DNA from: Pseudomonadota bacterium
GTDB lineage: Bacteria > Desulfobacterota > Desulfobulbia > Desulfobulbales > Desulfocapsaceae
Reading direction: 5' to 3'
DNA: 64,000 nucleotides
Assembly: GCA_018820855.1 (NCBI GenBank)
Contig: JAHJNL010000007.1
Span: forward strand, 1-64,000
Part shown: positions 45,683-53,268 of the stretch, one piece after another
How positions within the stretch are numbered: the first letter of the stretch is position 1
Layout of the letters: every line of letters begins with the position of its first letter
Translations under genes and position numbers: made by a program
Notes under the pieces: generated by a model
Seen by the model: the letters and a program-made list of their open reading frames with translations, nothing else
What the model was told of the DNA's origin: nothing
Database searches by the model: none

Positions 45683-48244
45683 ATGTCTGACAATAAAGCC
45701 CAAAAAAAAATAGATAAGATAGTTGAAGTCGTTCAGTCCCGTATTGGCGAGGAAGTTGGCGGACTTATCGGTGCAACTCTTTCCCTTTCCAATATTTCAA
45801 CACGTCTTATCAGCAAGGGAAACATTTTTGGTGATTTATCTGGTAAGCTTGTTTTTGCAGAAATTGAAGTGGCTGGTGAGGTTGAAGGGAAAGGGGGACT
45901 GCTGATCCCGATCAAGGGAGCCATTCGGTTAGGTGGCACCCTTATTATGCTTCCAGATAATGAGTTGGCTTCAATTGTTAGCACAGAGGATTATAGCGAT
46001 GAATTAGCCGATTCATATGGTGAAATTGCAAATCTTATTGCTGGAGCCTATACATCAACATTTGAAGAGATGTACCCCAAGGCCTGTCGGTTCATTCGTA
46101 AGAATCTAGAGGTTATTACATCTGTCAAAGTTGTTGCTGAATCTGACGAACCTGTTCCTGACCAGAATTATTATCAGGTTACAGCGGAGATGTCCCTCAA
46201 TGACAAGGCGATGGGCAAGTTGATAATGCTCCTGCCGGCAGGCCCTTTTGGGGTAGATGAGATAGCTCCTGTTCCTGTGCAGGATGTCAGCGAATCCGTT
46301 GCATCATCAGGTGAGGCTGCTGCTTCGCAAGTTGCTACGAATTCAGAGAAAAAATCAGTATCTGCAGACACTTCTGCGACGAGTGCGGGAACAGAAAGCT
46401 CTGAGCAAGTAGCAGCACCTGTCCCCCCCCCATCTGTTGGCATGTCGCCTGAGAAGGCCAAAAAGAAATTAGATAATGTTCTTGAGGAAGTCCGCTCCCG
46501 TCTTGGAGAAGAGGTGGGAGGGCTCATCGGGGTAGCCCTTACATTCTCCGATCTTTCCACTCGTCTTGTCAGCAAAGAAAAATTTTTTGATGAGCCCTCT
46601 ACTAAGCTCATCTGCGCCGAAATTGACGTAACTGGTGAAATTGAAGGAAAGGGGTGTTTGCTGGCCTCAGTCAAGGATGCCATTCGACTGGGCGGAACAC
46701 TCCTTATGATTCCGGACAGTGAGCTGAATGAAATTGTGGCAACGGAAGAATATAATGAGGAACTTGCCGATTCATATGGGGAAATAGCAAATATTATTGC
46801 AGGTACCTATACCAAAACATTTGAAGAACTGTACCCGAAGGCTTGCCGCATAATCCGGAAAGAGTTAGCTGTTATTACGCCTGCAAAAGTTACTATTGAA
46901 TCTGATGAGCCCATTCCTGACCAGAATTATTATCAGGCATCAGCAGCCATGGTCATGAATAATAAGGAACTGGGCAAATTGATTCTGCTCCTGCCTGCAG
47001 CTGCCTTTGGCGTTGATGAAGAAGCTCGTGCTGCTGATGATGCTCATAACCCTGAAGGGCTGGCTGAGAGTAGAAATGCAACAGCAACGAGGAGTGACAC
47101 AGTTGAAAGCTCTGGGCTGGTATCGGAGTCTCCAGCATCTCCGCAAACGGTCGAAGCTGGTCCTGCTGTGGAGTCTATTGATATTGACAAGCAGAAGAAA
47201 CGCGTAGACGCTTGTTTGCAAGAATGTAGAAAACGTATGGCAGACGAAGTTGGGGCTATGCTTGGTACTGATGTGAAGCTGACAGGGCATGAGGCCCGTG
47301 TTGTCAGCAAGGAAGATTATTTCTTTGACGAGGCTTCCGGGAAACAGGTCCTTGCCAAAATGGATGTGGTAGGAGAGCTCGAAGGTAAAAGCTATCTTTT
47401 TGTTGGACTCAAGGATGCTATCTATATAGGTGGAACTCTGGTTATGCTGCCGCCTTCGGAGTTGGAAAACGTTGTCAGCGATGAAGATTTCAGTGAGGAT
47501 ACTGAAGATGCTTATGGCGAAATCGCAAATATTATATCTGGCGTCTATACCGCTGTTTTTGAAGAAAAGTATCCTCAGAAATGCCGATTTATAAAAAGCG
47601 ATATTGAGAAGGTAATACCTCTCAAGGTAGAGACTGATTCTGAGGAACCGATGCCGGATCAGCTTTATTATATGGATAGTAGCAGATTGACTATCGGAAC
47701 ACGGGAGATGGGAAAAATTCAGATGCTTTTTCCTGCAACTCTTCTCCAGCTTGAGCAATTAGGCCAGCGTGTTGCCGATACTTATGAGCAGGGTGAGGAA
47801 TCGGGAAGGACCGGTGTGTCTGCTGGGGCAGGAAGTGCTGCAGGTAGACCATCAGTGCGTGATAGTAACTACGGTTCAGAGTACCCAGACCTGCTCATCG
47901 TCAGTAATGACAAACTGGAGTGTGCAAAGATAACAGCTGTTCTGGATGGAAGAAATCTGGCATACAAAGTTCTCAACTATAAAGAGAGTGTCACTGATTA
48001 TCTGCCCGGAGAAGTCAGGGCTATTTTTCTAGTGATGACAGATGTTAATGAGAAGGGCTTGGGGGTGGCCATCAAAATTTCCGGTGTCAGTTCCCTCCCA
48101 CTGATAGCTGCAGGGCCGGAATGGACTCGGACCAAGGTGATCAAGGCGGTCAAGTATGGGGTCGATGATATCCTTCTTACTCCTGCAACCCCTGGTGATA
48201 TCGGGGAGAAACTCGATTCTATCTTGGCCAAAATGGCAGCCTAG
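45683..48244 (+). CDS. Triple CheC/CheX-like phosphatase protein with degenerate C-terminal receiver
   Basis: 853 residues. Three units of about 190 residues (approximately 5-195, 255-450, 500-690) each hold an E-x-x-N phosphatase motif, in DSYGEIANLIAGAY, DSYGEIANIIAGTY and DAYGEIANIISGVY. Linkers of about 50-60 residues are rich in Ala, Ser and Glu. The last part (735-853) folds like a receiver: start LLIVSND, a putative acceptor Asp in VMTDVNEKG, but no Lys at the LLTPAT site and no Thr/Ser at the LIAAGP site. It is probably a pseudo-receiver. It lies after cheY and two CheX-like genes, so a phosphate-sink or signal-integration role is inferred. Confidence 0.75.
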   Translation: MSDNKAQKKIDKIVEVVQSRIGEEVGGLIGATLSLSNISTRLISKGNIFGDLSGKLVFAEIEVAGEVEGKGGLLIPIKGAIRLGGTLIMLPDNELASIVSTEDYSDELADSYGEIANLIAGAYTSTFEEMYPKACRFIRKNLEVITSVKVVAESDEPVPDQNYYQVTAEMSLNDKAMGKLIMLLPAGPFGVDEIAPVPVQDVSESVASSGEAAASQVATNSEKKSVSADTSATSAGTESSEQVAAPVPPPSVGMSPEKAKKKLDNVLEEVRSRLGEEVGGLIGVALTFSDLSTRLVSKEKFFDEPSTKLICAEIDVTGEIEGKGCLLASVKDAIRLGGTLLMIPDSELNEIVATEEYNEELADSYGEIANIIAGTYTKTFEELYPKACRIIRKELAVITPAKVTIESDEPIPDQNYYQASAAMVMNNKELGKLILLLPAAAFGVDEEARAADDAHNPEGLAESRNATATRSDTVESSGLVSESPASPQTVEAGPAVESIDIDKQKKRVDACLQECRKRMADEVGAMLGTDVKLTGHEARVVSKEDYFFDEASGKQVLAKMDVVGELEGKSYLFVGLKDAIYIGGTLVMLPPSELENVVSDEDFSEDTEDAYGEIANIISGVYTAVFEEKYPQKCRFIKSDIEKVIPLKVETDSEEPMPDQLYYMDSSRLTIGTREMGKIQMLFPATLLQLEQLGQRVADTYEQGEESGRTGVSAGAGSAAGRPSVRDSNYGSEYPDLLIVSNDKLECAKITAVLDGRNLAYKVLNYKESVTDYLPGEVRAIFLVMTDVNEKGLGVAIKISGVSSLPLIAAGPEWTRTKVIKAVKYGVDDILLTPATPGDIGEKLDSILAKMAA
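46433..46441 (+). repeat. Run of nine C within the linker of the triple CheC-like gene
   Basis: Nine C bases at 46433-46441 encode part of a Pro-rich linker between the first and second unit. A one-base slip would cut the protein after unit one. Such tracts can be phase-variable, but this is untested here. Confidence 0.8.
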
Positions 48245-48356
48245 TCACCTTAACGACTCACTGCCATAGAGATTTCTGCTAAAAAGCACTTCTCCGAATC
48301 GCAACTCTATTCCTTTTCCTTTCAAGCAGGCATGTGTGAGCGTGTAAAGAAGGAGC

Positions 48357-48391
48357 TGTGGGGGTGGAGCCTGATCAGGATTCCTCCCACA
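48357..48391. terminator. Hairpin between convergent genes, possible terminator
   Basis: TGTGGG (48357-48362) pairs with CCCACA (48386-48391), with an inner perfect 10-base palindrome CCTGATCAGG (48370-48379). It overlaps the stop codon of the minus-strand regulator gene and lies 115 bp after the plus-strand gene. No T tract is present on either side, so a terminator role is uncertain. Confidence 0.3.
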
Positions 48392-49934
48392 TTCCTTGCA
48401 AATCTTTTTTCTTGATTTTTTCAAGCAGCGTAGTCCGTTTAAGGTTAAGCAGTTTTGCTGCTTCTTTTTTGTTTCCGCTGGAAAGTTTCATTGCCTGGAT
48501 AATAAGCTGCGTCTCATAATCATTGATCAGTTCGTTGAAGTCCACTTGTCCGGTTTCCAGCTGACTGTCAGTGGGTAGCGTTGTCTGTAGTGGCAGAGAA
48601 GCTTTAGTCTGAGTTTGAGAAGAAGACTTTCCGGCTAGGATATCTGCAATCATCTTCTGGTCTACTGCATCAGGATCAAATTCATCTAAGAATCGTTCCG
48701 GGAGATCCTCTATCTGGATCTCTCTGCCACTGTAGAGAACGGACATATGCTGGACCATATTTTGGAGTTCTCGTACATTGCCTTTCCAGTTATAAGAAAG
48801 GAGTACTGTCATCACCTCATATGGGATTGAAAATTTTTCTCTCCCGCGTTGAATAGTATGCTGATCAATGAACACATTCAGTAGAAGTGGAATGTCTTCT
48901 TTCCGATCTTTGAGAGGCGGAATGTGCAGTGGAATGACGGATAGCCGATAGTAAAGATCTTCTCTGAATTGTCCTTTGGCGACAAGCTGCTCAAGATTGC
49001 AGTGGGTTGCCGCAACAATACGGGTATCTACCGGAGTCGCCTTTAAGCCGCCAACAGGTTCGAATTCTTTTTCCTGGAGAACGCGGAGCAGTTTTGCCTG
49101 TAATGAAGGCTTCATATCACCTATTTCATCAAGAAACAGGGTACCTCCATCGGCATACTGAATTCTGCCAATCTTGTTTTGAGTAGCCCCGGTAAAAGCA
49201 CCTTTCGTGTATCCGAAGAGTTCACTTTCCAGGAGATCATCCGGAATTGCTGCGCAATTTACAGGGACAAAATTTTTATGTTTACGTCTGGAGTGCAGAT
49301 GGATAGCTTTGGCTACGAGTTCTTTACCGGTTCCTGATTCACCTCTAATAAGAACTGTTGCAAAATCATCTTCGGAAATCTTACTGATCAAGTCAAACAG
49401 AGTTCTCATGGCCTGGGTTTCGCCAATAAGGCCATAAAAATCATTTGTTTTTTTGGGGGCTTCCGGAGCAGAAGTATACTGAATGCCGAGTTTTATGCAG
49501 GCGCGTTTTAGAGCAAGTTGTACTTCTGCCTCTTGGTATGGGATGTTTATATAATAAAAAAGATTGCGGTCAAGAATCTCCTGCTCAAGTTCCAGGTCGT
49601 CTTGAGGAACGGCTGCGACGATAAGAAGATCAGGGAAACTGGCCTGGATTTTGTCTAGTAGTACTATCCCGTTTGTCTCAGGAGAGAGGGCGAGATCAAG
49701 AAAAAGAATGTCAATATTTCTTTGACGGAGTGTATCCACCACGTCTTCCTGATTGGAACTAACATGGAAATCACCCGAGGTGATCTGTTCAAAGAGCTGT
49801 AAGCAGGTTGTCTGCGTCTCAGGAGCTCGATCGGCAAAAAGTATGGTGGGTACTGCTGGCATAAGTATCGATACAGGTAGAACTGAATTTCCAAGAGGAT
49901 CTGGTGAAATTGTCTTTTCGGCAACTCTCTGCAT
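48375..49934 (-). CDS. Flagellar-type sigma-54-dependent response regulator (FlrC/FleR-like)
   Basis: 519 residues. N-terminal receiver-like part (about 25-150) with an Asp in FLDLALSPETNG but no Lys in the IPY position. Central AAA+ domain: GESGTGKE near 195, GAFTGA near 240, GGTLFLDEIGDM near 255, and the arginine-containing GQFREDLYYRLSVI. C-terminal Fis-type helix-turn-helix (KKEAAKLLNLKRTTLLEKI). It activates RNA polymerase with sigma-54, probably at the sites listed for flhB, the TPR gene and motA. That link is inference from location. A sigma-28-like element lies upstream. Confidence 0.85.
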   Translation of the reverse strand: MQRVAEKTISPDPLGNSVLPVSILMPAVPTILFADRAPETQTTCLQLFEQITSGDFHVSSNQEDVVDTLRQRNIDILFLDLALSPETNGIVLLDKIQASFPDLLIVAAVPQDDLELEQEILDRNLFYYINIPYQEAEVQLALKRACIKLGIQYTSAPEAPKKTNDFYGLIGETQAMRTLFDLISKISEDDFATVLIRGESGTGKELVAKAIHLHSRRKHKNFVPVNCAAIPDDLLESELFGYTKGAFTGATQNKIGRIQYADGGTLFLDEIGDMKPSLQAKLLRVLQEKEFEPVGGLKATPVDTRIVAATHCNLEQLVAKGQFREDLYYRLSVIPLHIPPLKDRKEDIPLLLNVFIDQHTIQRGREKFSIPYEVMTVLLSYNWKGNVRELQNMVQHMSVLYSGREIQIEDLPERFLDEFDPDAVDQKMIADILAGKSSSQTQTKASLPLQTTLPTDSQLETGQVDFNELINDYETQLIIQAMKLSSGNKKEAAKLLNLKRTTLLEKIKKKDLQGMWEES

Positions 49935-49962
49935 TATGGGGAAAACTGTATCCTTGGAATGG

Positions 49963-49989
49963 TTATCGGATTCCTGTGCTTGAAATTTT
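49963..49989 (-). promoter_or_regulatory. Weak sigma-28-like promoter before the sigma-54 activator
   Basis: On the minus strand, TCCGATAA (49963-49970) matches the FliA -10 in 7 of 8 bases. A -35 of AAAA (49986-49989) lies 15 bases upstream in place of TAAA. The start codon follows about 30 bp downstream. Confidence 0.35.
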
Positions 49990-50088
49990 TCACTGTCTTG
50001 GTGTCTTCGTTTGACTGATCATGAATAAAAAATTTGATTTTTTTTGTTAAGTACGCTTTCGCCGATCAGAAAAAGAGAGGGAAAATTA

Positions 50089-50583
50089 TCAGCTATTCGT
50101 TTGCAGCATGTCTGCGAGTTTACTAGATGTTCGACGCATGTTGAGGCTTAGTAATCTGGCTGTTTTTTGAATGACTTTCACACCAAGAAGTGGGGATTTC
50201 TCGGTGAGTCGGTCAAAACCTTTGCTTGTCAATGTTACCATGGTTGTCGGTTGTCTGCTGACGACTGTGGCAGAACGTGGAGATTTATCGATAAGGGCCA
50301 TTTCGCCAATGGAACTTCCTTTGGTAAGTCTGGCAATAACAATATTCTCTCCAGTAGCCGACTTCTTCAGGACTTCAAGGATGCCATGAACAACAAAACC
50401 CATAAAGTCTCCTTTGTCTCCTTCGACAAAGAGAAATTCCCCTCTCTGCAAATGGATAAAGCTCATGTGTTTTGCCAGGATTGTGAGCTCATCAACATTA
50501 AAACTGTCAAATAAAGGGAGGTTGAAGAGGAAGTCCCTCGTTTCTTCTTCAGACTCAGTCAGTTTTTTTGGTTCTAGTCCCAT
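50089..50583 (-). CDS. Cyclic nucleotide-binding domain protein (Crp-type, no DNA-binding domain)
   Basis: 164 residues. The cNMP-binding fold is shown by FDSFNVDELTILAKHMSFIH, FVEGDKGDFMGFVVHGILEV and the phosphate-binding signature GSSIGEMALIDKSPRSATVV. The C-terminus has a short helix but no helix-turn-helix, so it is not a CRP/FNR transcription factor. It lies 154 bp downstream of the sigma-54 activator. Its ligand and partner are unknown. Confidence 0.85.
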   Translation of the reverse strand: MGLEPKKLTESEEETRDFLFNLPLFDSFNVDELTILAKHMSFIHLQRGEFLFVEGDKGDFMGFVVHGILEVLKKSATGENIVIARLTKGSSIGEMALIDKSPRSATVVSRQPTTMVTLTSKGFDRLTEKSPLLGVKVIQKTARLLSLNMRRTSSKLADMLQTNS

Positions 50584-50825
50584 GTGGTCTCATTGCTGGC
50601 AAAAACGAATTTAATTCGATCATAAAAATATCTTAGTAAGAGACATCTAGAGAATAATATTATCTCTTTCTTACAAAGATAAGCTTATCATAGTGAAGGA
50701 AAAAATAACAAGAAGCTTTGCTTTCTTTTTTTCGGTAAGTAAGTTGGTAGTGATTCTACTCAACCAGCCTTTGATCTTGTTGTAAATACTTTATACCTGA
50801 TAAATTGAAAAAAGGATGCGAGAAA

Positions 50826-51410
50826 ATGGTTTCTTTACAGAGAAGAGCACATAAACAAGCAGTATTCATTGGATGCTTTGTGATGCAGGAAGGAAAAAGG
50901 AAAAAAGGCCAGTTTCTCACAAATGTTGTGGTATATCTGTTTACTGTTCTGCTGGTTTTCATTGCTGTGGCAACAGCAGCGGCAGGACAGCATTTTGAGG
51001 CGACTGTGACCAAGATCGTTGATGGAGACACTATTGAGGTTTTTCATAAGGGTAGGTCGATACGGGTGAGACTATGGGGAATTGATACCCCTGAGTGGAG
51101 GCAGCCTTTTTCCAAAGTTGCCAAGAAATATACAGCAAAGCTTATTGAAAATACAGAAGTAGAGCTGGAAGAAAAAGACTGGGATGATTATGGTCGTCTT
51201 GTAGCAATCGTTACCACTAAGCAAAAATTGTGTTTGAATGCGGAATTATTACGAGCTGGTTTGGCGTGGGTCCATATCTATTATTGTAAAGAAGCGATAT
51301 GTGACACATGGTACCAAATTGAACGAGATGCCCGGGAAAAACAATCCGGACTCTGGCGTGATAAGTCACCTACACCTCCTTGGGTATGGAAACGGAAGAA
51401 ACATTCCTAA
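50826..51410 (+). CDS. Secreted staphylococcal-type nuclease (SNase-like)
   Basis: 194 residues from the ATG at 50826, preceded by AAAGGA; a TTG further upstream (50805) is not needed. A membrane/signal segment lies at about 35-55 of the protein. SNase motifs: KIVDGDTIEVF, RVRLWGIDTPE, and DDYGRLVAIV, with Arg and Glu equivalents of Arg35, Glu43 and Arg87 in place. It would cut DNA or RNA outside the cytoplasmic membrane. It is transcribed away from the cNMP gene. Confidence 0.88.
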   Translation: MVSLQRRAHKQAVFIGCFVMQEGKRKKGQFLTNVVVYLFTVLLVFIAVATAAAGQHFEATVTKIVDGDTIEVFHKGRSIRVRLWGIDTPEWRQPFSKVAKKYTAKLIENTEVELEEKDWDDYGRLVAIVTTKQKLCLNAELLRAGLAWVHIYYCKEAICDTWYQIERDAREKQSGLWRDKSPTPPWVWKRKKHS

Positions 51411-51727
51411 CAGTGTCTCTTCAAGTATGAAATGATCCAAACTACAGCAGTTATTATTTGTACCTTTGATATTGAGCAAGTTCTATAGCGGAGATGAGAA
51501 AAAGAGTAAACAGGTAGGCATGGACTTCGAGATACGTCAATTAAGGGTACCTTGAAAAATTAGATTTTTTGTTCAAAATAGAGGAACAGATAAAAAAATA
51601 AGAGCAACATCTAGTTGATATGTGAGCATTATATTTTTGACTGTGACAACGAGCTTGGGCAAAAGGCAATTTTTCGAGGTGGCTTTAAGTATTGACGAAA
51701 TATTCGCTGGCTGTCTCTACAACTTAC
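51411..51727. other. Non-coding stretch downstream of the nuclease gene
   Basis: About 320 bp with no convincing frame. No promoter or repeat of note was seen. Confidence 0.4.
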
Positions 51728-51765
51728 AAAACCACGAGAGCAGAACTAAACCCTCCCGTGGTTTT
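51728..51765. terminator. Probable bidirectional terminator
   Basis: A stem formed by AAAACCACGAGAG-type bases at 51728-51740 and its near complement at 51753-51765 (one mismatch), followed on the plus strand by a T tract (51761-51771). It lies about 55 bp downstream of the peroxiredoxin remnant stop on the minus strand and about 320 bp after the nuclease gene on the plus strand. Confidence 0.6.
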
Positions 51766-51817
51766 TATTTTTACTCTTTTCTGTCACTTGGAAAAGTTTA
51801 TTTTTCAAAGTGCCTTG

Positions 51818-52207
51818 TTAATCAAAAGCCATATCTGTTTTCCATTTTTCCCAAACCTTGCCTACGAGATCTATACCGGGTTTCAGTGTCATTTTTCCTG
51901 GTCTCCAGCCGAAAGGTGTGGCTTCAGCACCTTGAGTTTCACGGACGAGTTGGAATGCCTGCACCTGCCGCATGGTTTCGCTGACATTTCTACCAACCGG
52001 AGGGGTGAGGACTTCATTGCCCCGGATAACGCCATCAGGATCAATGATGAATCGACCCCGGGCTTCAACTCCTGCATTTTCATCAAAAACTCCATACACT
52101 TTTCCAACTTTACCGCCTGCATCGGAAAGCATGGGAAAAGGGATGCCACCGTCTACCATTTTTGTTAACTCATCATCATTCCATATCTTGTGGACAAACT
52201 CAGTGAA
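51818..52207 (-). pseudogene. Remnant of a 2-Cys peroxiredoxin (AhpC-type), N-terminus missing
   Basis: The protein frame matches the C-terminal part of AhpC-like peroxiredoxins: VHKIWNDDELTKMVDGGIPF, PMLSDAGGKVGKVYGVFDEN, and RFIIDPDGVIRG. Homology runs upstream without a start until about 52207, then stops, and an in-frame TAG lies at 52229-52231. The N-terminal half with the peroxidatic Cys (usually FTFVCPTE) is absent. This points to a deletion rather than a small gene. A terminator lies downstream. Confidence 0.75.
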
Positions 52208-52233
52208 CAGAAGGCAATGGCATGAGGACTATT

Positions 52234-52548
52234 TTAATTTGAAATTGACCGTTTAGTTGCACTAGCTTGTTTTGGAGCCTTGTTTACATATTTAAAAAAT
52301 ATAGGGAAGGCTACGAAGAAGGCAACACAGATTAAATATTCGATGCCCTTAATATGTGTGTAGTAATCAACCAAGGTGTGCAGGGGTTTGATCATACCGG
52401 TTGCTGTCATGTATTGTCTTGCTAATTCACTTACAGACCAGTTTACATGGTAAAGGGCTCCCGTAAAGGCAGCTATAACCCAGAGACACATCATTGAGCC
52501 TGTTGCCAGAATAATTCGGTTTGCTATTTTTGTACTATTGTCCGCCAT
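52234..52548 (-). CDS. Small two-helix membrane protein of unknown function
   Basis: 104 residues. Membrane helices at about 11-33 and 69-90; the last 15 residues are Lys/Arg-rich and probably cytoplasmic. AGGAG lies five bases before the ATG. It follows the 64-residue gene by 45 bp and lies just upstream of the peroxiredoxin remnant. I do not recognise a family. With its neighbour it looks like an accessory of a membrane redox complex, but no residue pattern shows this. Confidence 0.6.
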   Translation of the reverse strand: MADNSTKIANRIILATGSMMCLWVIAAFTGALYHVNWSVSELARQYMTATGMIKPLHTLVDYYTHIKGIEYLICVAFFVAFPIFFKYVNKAPKQASATKRSISN

Positions 52549-52593
52549 GGTGTTCTCCTTAGCTCTTTGTCTTAGGCTGTATATACTATTCTA

Positions 52594-52788
52594 TTAGCCG
52601 ATTATTGCCGTGAGGTAACTCTTCAGTACATTCAGAGGTCCTCCATTAGTGAGAGCGCTTAAAATACATACTGTGCCCCAGAGACCAACAAGGGCTGCCA
52701 TGAAAATTCCTACACCGAGTGCGAATTTAGTAGTTTCGTATCCAACATCTTCCTGAGATTTTATTGTGGTTTGTGTGTCGGTAGTCAT
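52594..52788 (-). CDS. Small one-helix membrane protein of unknown function
   Basis: 64 residues with one hydrophobic segment (about 25-47, ALGVGIFMAALVGLWGTVCI). A strong ribosome binding site GGGAGG lies five bases before the ATG. It is the first gene after a near-consensus sigma-54 promoter (52846-52862), so expression is likely regulated and strong. I do not recognise a family. Confidence 0.6.
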   Translation of the reverse strand: MTTDTQTTIKSQEDVGYETTKFALGVGIFMAALVGLWGTVCILSALTNGGPLNVLKSYLTAIIG

Positions 52789-52845
52789 GATGTCCTCCCT
52801 ATCAATCCAATTTTATATCCTATTTTTGCTTCGTTACCTTATGCT

Positions 52846-52862
52846 TAGCACCTAAGGTGCCA
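52846..52862 (-). promoter_or_regulatory. Sigma-54 promoter of the two small membrane protein genes
   Basis: On the minus strand the bases read TGGCACCTTAGGTGCT: a perfect TGGCAC -24 element and a good -12 element (GTGCT), with GG and GC exactly 10 bases apart. Start would be near 52836, about 48 bases before the ATG at 52788. Confidence 0.75.
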
Positions 52863-52952
52863 GTTTGTGCGTCATGCTCGAGATAGGCGTTGTCCGACAG
52901 CTAGCTAATTGATATTGTTGTTTAATCTGTTTTATTTTCTCCGTTATTTCTG

Positions 52953-52983
52953 TACTACACTTCTGGAGTGTGGAAGTGTAGTA
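52953..52983 (-). promoter_or_regulatory. Perfect 11-bp inverted repeat upstream of a sigma-54 promoter, candidate enhancer
   Basis: TACTACACTTC (52953-52963) and GAAGTGTAGTA (52973-52983) are perfect complements around a 9-base loop. The centre lies about 132 bp upstream of the predicted start near 52836, a usual distance for a sigma-54 enhancer. The word TACTACAC also occurs in the repeat cluster at 60702-60762. Not followed by a T tract. Confidence 0.55.
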
Positions 52984-53268
52984 TGAACAGATGCGTTGCA
53001 GTAGACTGAAAGAGTGTGGTTTTTTTCCGACGAAAGTGTTGCAGGTTTTTGCAGATAGGTGAGAAACGATTGCTAAATCGGTAACTTGAATTGGACGTGA
53101 AAAAGGAAATGAATGTAGAGAAATGCTATGCACAAGAGAACTCTTCAAAGAGTATCAATTGCCGATCATTCTAGGCTGATATTGCAGGAGAAAGATGGTC
53201 CCTGTCTAAGTGAGAGAGGGCAGATAGTTGTTCCAAAAATGAAAAAGGGAAAATGGGAGGAGATTGAG
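52984..53268. other. Non-coding stretch between the small membrane protein operon and the kinase gene
   Basis: Together with 52789-52983 this is a 480-bp gap. Two short frames here (52852-53148 minus and 53128-53370 plus) have no family match and cover regulatory elements, so they are not called. Nothing further was seen. Confidence 0.4.

Noticed and set aside
46940-47758. 272-residue antisense frame in the triple CheC-like gene
   Set aside because: It lies wholly inside a strongly supported gene and has no recognisable domain; Phe/Ile/Leu-rich composition is typical of a reverse-complement shadow.
50656-50675. AT-rich palindrome-like stretch between the divergent cNMP and nuclease genes
   Set aside because: The pairing is shifted by one base and mostly A/T; too weak to call an operator.
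52234-52548. Assignment of the 104-residue protein to a known respiratory subunit family
   Set aside because: No motif supports a particular family; kept as unknown membrane protein.
52852-53148. 98-residue minus-strand frame upstream of the small membrane proteins
   Set aside because: Overlaps the sigma-54 promoter and the palindrome; no domain.
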